This document shows, piece by piece, positions 1 to 4,705 of a stretch of 7,173 nt of DNA; position 1 is the first letter of the stretch; each line of letters opens with the position of its first letter. The translations under genes were made by a program, and so were the position numbers. This DNA comes from an uncultured Ruminococcus sp. (GTDB lineage: Bacteria > Bacillota > Clostridia > Oscillospirales > CAG-272), in assembly GCA_902797495.1 (NCBI GenBank), contig CADBTH010000126.1, positions 1 to 7,173 on the forward strand. Reading direction: 5' to 3'. Below the pieces are notes generated by a model. The model did not search any database. It was not told the DNA's origin and saw only the letters and a program-made list of their open reading frames with translations.

Positions 1-45
1 ATGAGGTGGATATTTACGGACTTTACGGGAAGTAGAGTTAACTGA
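1..45 (+). CDS. C-terminal tail of an upstream DUF4838-family paralogue (partial)
   Basis: Reading from base 1 gives MRWIFTDFTGSRVN followed by TGA at 43-45. This aligns with the extreme C-termini of the three complete proteins in the window: MTWIFDDFTGTRYD (first), MTWILPGYTGERS (second) and MTWLFENDYSYTGSRVN (third). The final TGSRVN is identical to that of the third. The ATG at base 1 is therefore almost certainly an internal Met, matching the conserved Met of the MTW motif, and the gene starts outside the window. Whether this copy carried a dockerin or a lipoprotein signal cannot be seen. Codons here (TTT, AGT, AGA, GTT) look slightly more AT-rich than in the neighbours, but the stretch is too short to judge. 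The family assignment rests on 14 residues plus position in the array. Confidence 0.8.
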   Translation: MRWIFTDFTGSRVN

Positions 46-47
46 TA

Positions 48-205
48 TAACGCCGCCGCCAACGCGGCGGCTACACCTCATCCGAGCGGCAAAGCCGCCC
101 ACCTTCCCCTCAAGGGGAAGGCAAAAAAAGGCTTCCCGCAGAGTCGGAAGCTGTCACGCTTGCGTGACTGATGAGGTGTAGCCGGATGGTAAACAGACGG
201 CGTTA
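48..205. repeat. Composite intergenic element of nested inverted repeats and stem-loops
   Basis: An 8-bp outer inverted repeat (TAACGCCG 48-55, CGGCGTTA 198-205) encloses a 15-bp perfect inverted repeat (68-82 with 170-184, core CTACACCTCAT). Inside or overlapping these lie local hairpins: GCCGCCGC-CAAC-GCGGCGGC (52-71), GCGGC-AAA-GCCGC (86-98), CCTTCCCC-TCAA-GGGGAAGG (102-121), GCTTCC/GGAAGC (131-136, 146-151) and GTCACGC-TT-GCGTGAC (153-168). The element fills nearly all of the gap between the upstream tail and the next start codon and has no ORF worth calling. The layout resembles a MITE-like or multibranched structured repeat of clostridial intergenic regions; that classification is inference. 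The A-run at 123-129 follows a hairpin on the + strand, so it does not make a rho-independent terminator. Confidence 0.75.
52..71. repeat. Strong GC stem-loop just after the upstream stop codon
   Basis: Perfect 8-bp stem, GCCGCCGC (52-59) and GCGGCGGC (64-71), with a CAAC loop, starting 7 nt after the TGA at 43-45. It lacks a following T-run, so an intrinsic terminator is not supported; protection of the 3' end of the upstream mRNA is possible. Its 3' arm overlaps the first four bases (68-71) of the larger 15-bp inverted repeat, so the two folds are alternatives. Confidence 0.6.
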
Positions 206-207
206 AT

Positions 208-213
208 AAAGGA
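208..213 (+). promoter_or_regulatory. Ribosome binding site for the lipoprotein gene
   Basis: AAAGGA lies 6 nt upstream of the ATG at 220, a good Shine-Dalgarno match and spacing. It supports the start that gives a complete lipoprotein signal peptide. I see no convincing -35/-10 pair in the gap upstream. Confidence 0.7.
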
Positions 214-219
214 CAAAAA

Positions 220-2271
220 ATGAAAAGAATCATATCACTTTTAATTGCATTTATAATGATCGCGGCGGTGTTTTCGTCGTGCGGAAAAGGCGGTGACGGC
301 GACGTGACCGGAGAAGAGGAAAATACGGCAAAGATCGGGGCTGAGGACTACACGATCGTTATCCCCGAGGGGGCGGACGAGTCTGTGAAGTACGCCGCCG
401 AAGTGCTGAAGAAATATATCGATTCCTCCTGCGGCACAAATCTCGGTATCGCGGCGGACGGTACGGACGGCAGGACGATAGAGTACAAGCTCGATACGAA
501 GAACGAATATTCTCTCGGCGACGAGGGGTATCACGTTTCCGTGTCGGAAGCGGGGGACGTTACGCTCACGTGCGGCGCGAAGCGCGGCGCGCTCTACGCA
601 ACGTATTATTTCCTCGAGAAGTTCTGCGGCTACAGATTCCTGACGGACGACGTGGAGTACCTTTACGAGAAGGGAAGATTCGACGTCACACCCGGCTTTG
701 AGGACACGGAAGTTCCCGGATTCGAGTACCGCGCTCTCAACGAGATCGGCACGACCGAGACCGATTTCGCCGCGCTGAGACTCAACGGAGTCGACGCGCA
801 GGGAAGCCGCGCGACGGTCGATCCGAAGTACGGCGGCGGCGTCGGAAACCTCTATCTGCACGGACACTCCTACGAATATCAGGAGGCGGTCGGCATGATG
901 CTCGACGAGAAGGGCATAACCGATCTCGACTCGCCCGAGGCGATGGAGGTCTTCAAGGTCTACGGCTACAACACGCCGGAGCGCGAGGCGCTGAACCTCG
1001 GCTCGACTCAGCCGTGTCTGACGTCGGAGGACACCTTCCGCCACATCATGGCGTTCAACTATCTTCTCTACAAGGAGCGCACGGAGCGCGGGGAGAAGGT
1101 CGGACACGACTACACGATGTTCTCCTGCTCTCCGAACGACAACACGGATTTCTGCCGCTGCGACGAATGCAAGAAGGTATACAACGAGGAGGGAAGTATC
1201 GCGGGCGCGGTCTTCCGTCTCTCCAACCGCGTCGCCGAGGCGATGAGCGAGATCGATCCCGATATCGGTATCTTCACGATCGCCTACTGGGACGCGAGAA
1301 ATCCGCCGGCGGTGACTCGCCCCGACGAAAAGGTCTGCGTCGCGTTCTGCATCGGCGGGTGCAACAACCACACGTACGACCACGTTGAGGAGTGCGAGGC
1401 GGCGGGAGGCAACGACCGCTATCCGTTCCTCGTCTGGGACTCGGAGCACGCAAGACCCGTAAAGCCTGACTTTCCGATCTCCAACGTATACGACATAGAC
1501 TGCTGGAACAGATGGTGCGAGCTGACGAACAACCTCTATTTCTGGTACTACGCGACGAACTTCAACTACTTCATCTCGCCGTCTCCCAACATATTCAACA
1601 TCTACAACGACTTCAGATACGTCGCGGAGAGCGGAGCGCGCGGTATGTACTGCGAGGGCTCCTCGCGTGGGTACACCTTCGAGAATCTGCGCGGCTATCT
1701 CGCGGCGAAGATGATGTGGGATCCCTTCATGAAGGAAGAGGAGTTCGAGGAGCACATGAACGAGTTCCTCATGATATACTACGGCGACGGCTGGAAGAAC
1801 ATAAGGGAATATATCGATCTTCAGAACAAGGCGGGAGACGAGGCCGGATGCTGGCTGAACAACTTCGACTGGCCGTGGGATATGTACTCGAAGGAGTACT
1901 TCGCGGAGAATTTCGATCACATGGTCGAGCTCTTTAAGGCGGCGTACGACGCGACCGACGACCCCGAACAGAAGGCGCGCATCGAGGAGGCGTCGATCCA
2001 TATGTACTTCCTCGGTCTGTCCGCGACCTACGAGCGCGACATGGTGAACGAGGACGAGTCTTCGAATCAGCGCTACAAAGAGAGGTACACCTACCTCTGG
2101 AACTACCTGAACGAAAACGGTTATATCGAGGGCGAGCGCGAGGACGGCTACAAGTGCACCGACTTCCAGAACGGACGTGCGGGCCTTGACAACTTCCCCG
2201 AGAGCCCCGACGACGTGCGCGACCCGATGACGTGGATATTCGACGACTTCACCGGAACGAGGTACGACTGA
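220..2271 (+). CDS. DUF4838-family lipoprotein, putative carbohydrate-active enzyme
   Basis: A 683-residue secreted protein. Residues 1-20 are a lipoprotein signal (MKR, hydrophobic run, VFSS before Cys21); Phe at -3 makes the lipobox slightly unusual. A short Gly/Glu-rich linker (22-40) follows, with no dockerin. Residues about 41-150 form a beta-rich module ending in GALYATYYFLEKFCGYRFL, like the GH67/GH20 N-terminal domain. The barrel-like part has GVGNLYLHGHSYEY (207-220), SCSPNDN with a Cys cluster (C303, C312, C314, C317), TIAYWDAR (353-360), GGCNNHTYDH (379-388) and MYCEG (476-480), whose Glu is kept in all copies. Residues about 485-683 are mainly helical, with W-rich FDWPWDMY (549-556) and a conserved MTW...TG.R end. 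DUF4838 is my recognition from pattern. I recall some members being placed in endo-beta-N-acetylglucosaminidase family GH163, but cannot confirm that here. Likely acts at the outer membrane face on an unknown glycan. Confidence 0.85.
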   Translation: MKRIISLLIAFIMIAAVFSSCGKGGDGDVTGEEENTAKIGAEDYTIVIPEGADESVKYAAEVLKKYIDSSCGTNLGIAADGTDGRTIEYKLDTKNEYSLGDEGYHVSVSEAGDVTLTCGAKRGALYATYYFLEKFCGYRFLTDDVEYLYEKGRFDVTPGFEDTEVPGFEYRALNEIGTTETDFAALRLNGVDAQGSRATVDPKYGGGVGNLYLHGHSYEYQEAVGMMLDEKGITDLDSPEAMEVFKVYGYNTPEREALNLGSTQPCLTSEDTFRHIMAFNYLLYKERTERGEKVGHDYTMFSCSPNDNTDFCRCDECKKVYNEEGSIAGAVFRLSNRVAEAMSEIDPDIGIFTIAYWDARNPPAVTRPDEKVCVAFCIGGCNNHTYDHVEECEAAGGNDRYPFLVWDSEHARPVKPDFPISNVYDIDCWNRWCELTNNLYFWYYATNFNYFISPSPNIFNIYNDFRYVAESGARGMYCEGSSRGYTFENLRGYLAAKMMWDPFMKEEEFEEHMNEFLMIYYGDGWKNIREYIDLQNKAGDEAGCWLNNFDWPWDMYSKEYFAENFDHMVELFKAAYDATDDPEQKARIEEASIHMYFLGLSATYERDMVNEDESSNQRYKERYTYLWNYLNENGYIEGEREDGYKCTDFQNGRAGLDNFPESPDDVRDPMTWIFDDFTGTRYD

Positions 2272-2317
2272 ACGGAATAAAACACGCAAGGAAACGGCGA
2301 ATACTTATTATAATAAT
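2272..2317. promoter_or_regulatory. Short AT-rich gap with TATAAT palindrome and no well-placed ribosome binding site
   Basis: This 46-nt gap is the only intergenic gap here without a hairpin array. AAGGA at 2288-2292 lies 25 nt from the ATG at 2318, too far for ordinary Shine-Dalgarno pairing. Between them is the 12-bp perfect palindrome TTATTATAATAA (2305-2316), which contains the exact -10 hexamer TATAAT (2309-2314) only 3 nt before the start codon. No -35-like hexamer stands 17 nt upstream of it. The gap may be unstructured leader within an operon, or a site for a leaderless or S1-dependent start; the sequence does not decide. Confidence 0.4.
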
Positions 2318-4585
2318 ATGAAAAAAGTTATATCTCTCATTTTAACCGTCATTATTTTTACGGCCGCGCTCGCCGCGCCGTCATACGCCGCGACGTCCGA
2401 CGGCGTTCACGGCTACGTGCCGTGCGACTGCAACGACGACGGGGTCGTGAACATGAAGGACGTGCTCCTTCTGCGGCGGCTCGTCGGAGGCGCGGCGGAG
2501 GCGAAGGACGTCGACCTTCTCGCCGCCGACTGTAACGGCGACGGAGCGGTGAACATGAAGGACGTTTTGTATCTTCGCCGTGTTATCGCGGGGGACGAGG
2601 AGCCCGAGGCGAACAACGCGGACGGAAAATACCGCGTCGGAGCCGTCTCATTCGGCGGACGGAATATTTCAAGATACGATATACTGATCCCGGAGGACGC
2701 TGACGAGTGTATGAAACACTCATCGGGCGTACTTCAAAAGAAGATCTCCGCGGCTTGCGGGATAAAACTGAATATAATCGACGACAGAGCGGACGCCCAC
2801 GGCTACGTCATAGAATACGGATACGATAATGCGGACGAGTACGGGCTGGGAGCCGACGGCTACCGCGTGACGGTCGACGGCGACGTGACGATGGTCTGCG
2901 GCGCGCCGCGAGGCGCGCTCTACGCGACTTACTATTTCCTCGAAAAGTTCGTCGGCTACAGATTCCTCGACAACAGCGTCGAGTATCTGTACGAAGCGGA
3001 CAGGGTCGACACGCCCGACGGATTTGACGACGTCGAGGTGCCGAAATTCGTCTACCGCGCGGTCAGCGACACGGCGATGAAGGAGGACGATTTCGCAGTC
3101 CTCCGTCTGAACGCCGTCGACGGCAACGGCTCTCACTACTGCGCCGACAGACGGTACGGCGGGGGAGTCGGGAACCTATACATACACGGCCACTCCTACG
3201 AGTATCAGGAGGCGGTCGGGATGAAGCTCGACGAATACAGGATCACCGATCTCGACTCCGAGGAGGCGAAGGAGGTCTACAGAACTTACGCCTACAACAC
3301 CCCGGAGCACATCGCGCTCGCCGAGCAGTACAGACTTGCAGCTACGCAGCCGTGCCTCACGTCCGACGTGACGTTCAGGCATATCATGGCTCTGAACTAT
3401 ATGCTTTATAAAGAACGCACGGAGCGCGGAGGAGAGGCCGGAGTCCATTTCACGACGATATGCTGTTCTCCGAACGACAACACGGCGTTCTGCACCTGCC
3501 CCGACTGCAAGGCGATCTACGAGGAGGAGGGCTCGATCGCGGGCACTGTTTTCCGTCTTTCGAACCGCGTCGCGGCGGCGCAGAGGGAACTGATCCCCGG
3601 AGTCGGCGTTTACACGATCGCCTACTGGGACGCGAGAAAGCCTCCGAAGTACACCCGTCCGGAGGACGACGTGACCGTATGCTTCTGTATCGGCGGATGC
3701 AACAACCACACTTACGACCGCGTCGACGAGTGCGAGGCGGCGGGCGGCAACCGCCGTCTGCCCAACACCGCGTGGGACGGCTCGACGACTCCGTCCTCAA
3801 ACGTCGACGACATCGCGTACTTCCTCGAGTGGAGCGAGCTGACCGACAACCTCCACATCTGGTACTACTCCTGCTCCTACGGCTACTTCGCGACCCCCGC
3901 TCCGAACGTGTTCAATATCTACAACGACATAAAGTTCGTCGCGGATTCGGGCGCGTCCGGCGTCTACTTCGAGGGCGGCGGAGGACTCTACTCGTTCGAG
4001 TACCTGAAGGACTATCTCGCCTCCCGCATGCTGTGGGATCCCGAGATGAGCGAGGAGGAGTTCGAGGGCTACCTCGACGAGTTCCTGATGATCTATTACG
4101 GCGGCGGCTGGGAGAATATCAAGGAATACCTTTATATCGCAGATCGCACCGGCGACCTCAAGGGGTGCTGGACGAACAACTTCGACTGGGCGTGGGATAT
4201 GTACGACAAGGATTATTTTGCCTCGCAGTACGCTCGCGTCTGTCAGCTCTTCGACGGGGCGATCGCGGAAGCGGGGAGCGGCGAGTGCCGGGAGAGGGTG
4301 GAAGGCCTCGCCGTCCACGCGCACTTCCTCGGTCTGTCGGCGACTTATGAGCGCGACTTCGTGAACGGAGACGCGTCGGCGAGGGAAGAGTATTCCCGCC
4401 GCTACGAGTGGCTCTACAGATACTTCGACGAGCGCGGATACCTTGAGGGAGTCCGCGACGACGGGTACCGCGCGGCGGTCTTTTCAAAAGGCCGCGGCGG
4501 TATGGACAATATGCCGAAAAGCCCTTCCGATATAAGAGACACGATGACGTGGATCTTGCCCGGGTATACGGGGGAAAGAAGCTAA
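2318..4585 (+). CDS. Dockerin-bearing DUF4838-family protein, putative cellulosome-type enzyme
   Basis: 755 residues. Residues 1-24 are a Sec signal peptide with likely cleavage after SYA. A type I dockerin follows at about 33-92: two Ca-binding loops D-C-N-D-D-G-V-V-N-M-K-D (37-48) and D-C-N-G-D-G-A-V-N-M-K-D (71-82), each followed by a helix ending LRR. Linker 93-118. The same module as in the upstream lipoprotein then starts at about 119: YDILIPEDAD, GALYATYYFLEKFVGYRFL (199-217), IHGHSYEYQEAVG (289-301), Cys cluster C382/C383, C392, C394, C397, TIAYWDAR (433-440), GGCNNHTYD (459-467), YFEGGGG (550-556), FDWAWDMYD (622-630) and terminal MTW...TGERS. The start is fixed by the signal peptide despite the lack of a nearby ribosome binding site. 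The stop TAA (4583-4585) lies inside the first linker of the following hairpin array. It should bind a cohesin on a scaffoldin, none of which is in the window. Reaction unknown. Confidence 0.87.
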   Translation: MKKVISLILTVIIFTAALAAPSYAATSDGVHGYVPCDCNDDGVVNMKDVLLLRRLVGGAAEAKDVDLLAADCNGDGAVNMKDVLYLRRVIAGDEEPEANNADGKYRVGAVSFGGRNISRYDILIPEDADECMKHSSGVLQKKISAACGIKLNIIDDRADAHGYVIEYGYDNADEYGLGADGYRVTVDGDVTMVCGAPRGALYATYYFLEKFVGYRFLDNSVEYLYEADRVDTPDGFDDVEVPKFVYRAVSDTAMKEDDFAVLRLNAVDGNGSHYCADRRYGGGVGNLYIHGHSYEYQEAVGMKLDEYRITDLDSEEAKEVYRTYAYNTPEHIALAEQYRLAATQPCLTSDVTFRHIMALNYMLYKERTERGGEAGVHFTTICCSPNDNTAFCTCPDCKAIYEEEGSIAGTVFRLSNRVAAAQRELIPGVGVYTIAYWDARKPPKYTRPEDDVTVCFCIGGCNNHTYDRVDECEAAGGNRRLPNTAWDGSTTPSSNVDDIAYFLEWSELTDNLHIWYYSCSYGYFATPAPNVFNIYNDIKFVADSGASGVYFEGGGGLYSFEYLKDYLASRMLWDPEMSEEEFEGYLDEFLMIYYGGGWENIKEYLYIADRTGDLKGCWTNNFDWAWDMYDKDYFASQYARVCQLFDGAIAEAGSGECRERVEGLAVHAHFLGLSATYERDFVNGDASAREEYSRRYEWLYRYFDERGYLEGVRDDGYRAAVFSKGRGGMDNMPKSPSDIRDTMTWILPGYTGERS
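2390..2704 (+). repeat. Dockerin-linker cassette, copy 1 (pairs with 4778-5092)
   Basis: Residues 25-129 of the second complete protein match residues 25-129 of the third at 97 of 105 positions, and by hand count about 286 of 315 bases agree. Identity falls sharply on both sides: 9 of 24 signal-peptide residues and 14 of the next 31 residues (130-160). The segment covers the dockerin, its linker and the first strand of the enzyme module, so it behaves as a duplicated or gene-converted cassette. Confidence 0.75.
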
Positions 4586-4690
4586 ATTGCGCGCGCTTCG
4601 CGGCGCGCAGCTAAATTCGCCGCAAAAGGGCGGCGAGCTAAATTGCGCTGACGCGCAGCTAAATTTCCTGCGGAGCAGGAAGCTTTAATT
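4580..4690. repeat. Linker-hairpin array A: constant AGCTAAATT joining four unlike hairpins
   Basis: The 9-nt sequence AGCTAAATT occurs exactly at 4580-4588, 4609-4617, 4636-4644 and 4657-4665, with a variant AGCTTTAATT at 4681-4690. Between them are four hairpins of different sequence: GCGCGC/GCGCGC (4589-4594, 4603-4608, inner GC-TTC-GC), CGCCGC/GCGGCG (4618-4623, 4630-4635, loop AAAAGG), GCGC-TGAC-GCGC (4645-4656) and TCCTGC-GGA-GCAGGA (4666-4680). Unit starts are 29, 27, 21 and 24 nt apart. The first linker contains the last sense codon (AGC) and stop (TAA) of the upstream gene. No T-tract follows any hairpin. Function unknown. Confidence 0.8.
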
Positions 4691-4694
4691 TACC

Positions 4695-4698
4695 GGAG
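4695..4698 (+). promoter_or_regulatory. Ribosome binding site for the third gene
   Basis: GGAG lies 7 nt before the ATG at 4706, directly after the last partial linker of hairpin array A. It supports that start, which also gives a proper signal peptide. Confidence 0.65.
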
Positions 4699-4705
4699 AC
4701 AGAAT

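Noticed and set aside
102..130. Hairpin plus A-run as a rho-independent terminator
   Set aside because: The A-run follows the hairpin on the + strand, giving an A-tract rather than a U-tract in RNA. On the minus strand the U-tract would come before the hairpin, so neither direction fits.
160..188. TTGCGT followed by a possible -10 as promoter of the lipoprotein gene
   Set aside because: No -10-like hexamer occurs at 16-18 nt spacing (CGGATG at the 17-nt position), and the bases are already explained by the inverted repeats.
241..2289. A 682-codon open frame on the minus strand opposite the lipoprotein gene
   Set aside because: It is an antisense shadow caused by GC-rich codon bias. Its product is a low-complexity Val/Arg/Leu-rich string with no domain, and the + strand frame has clear homology to its neighbours.
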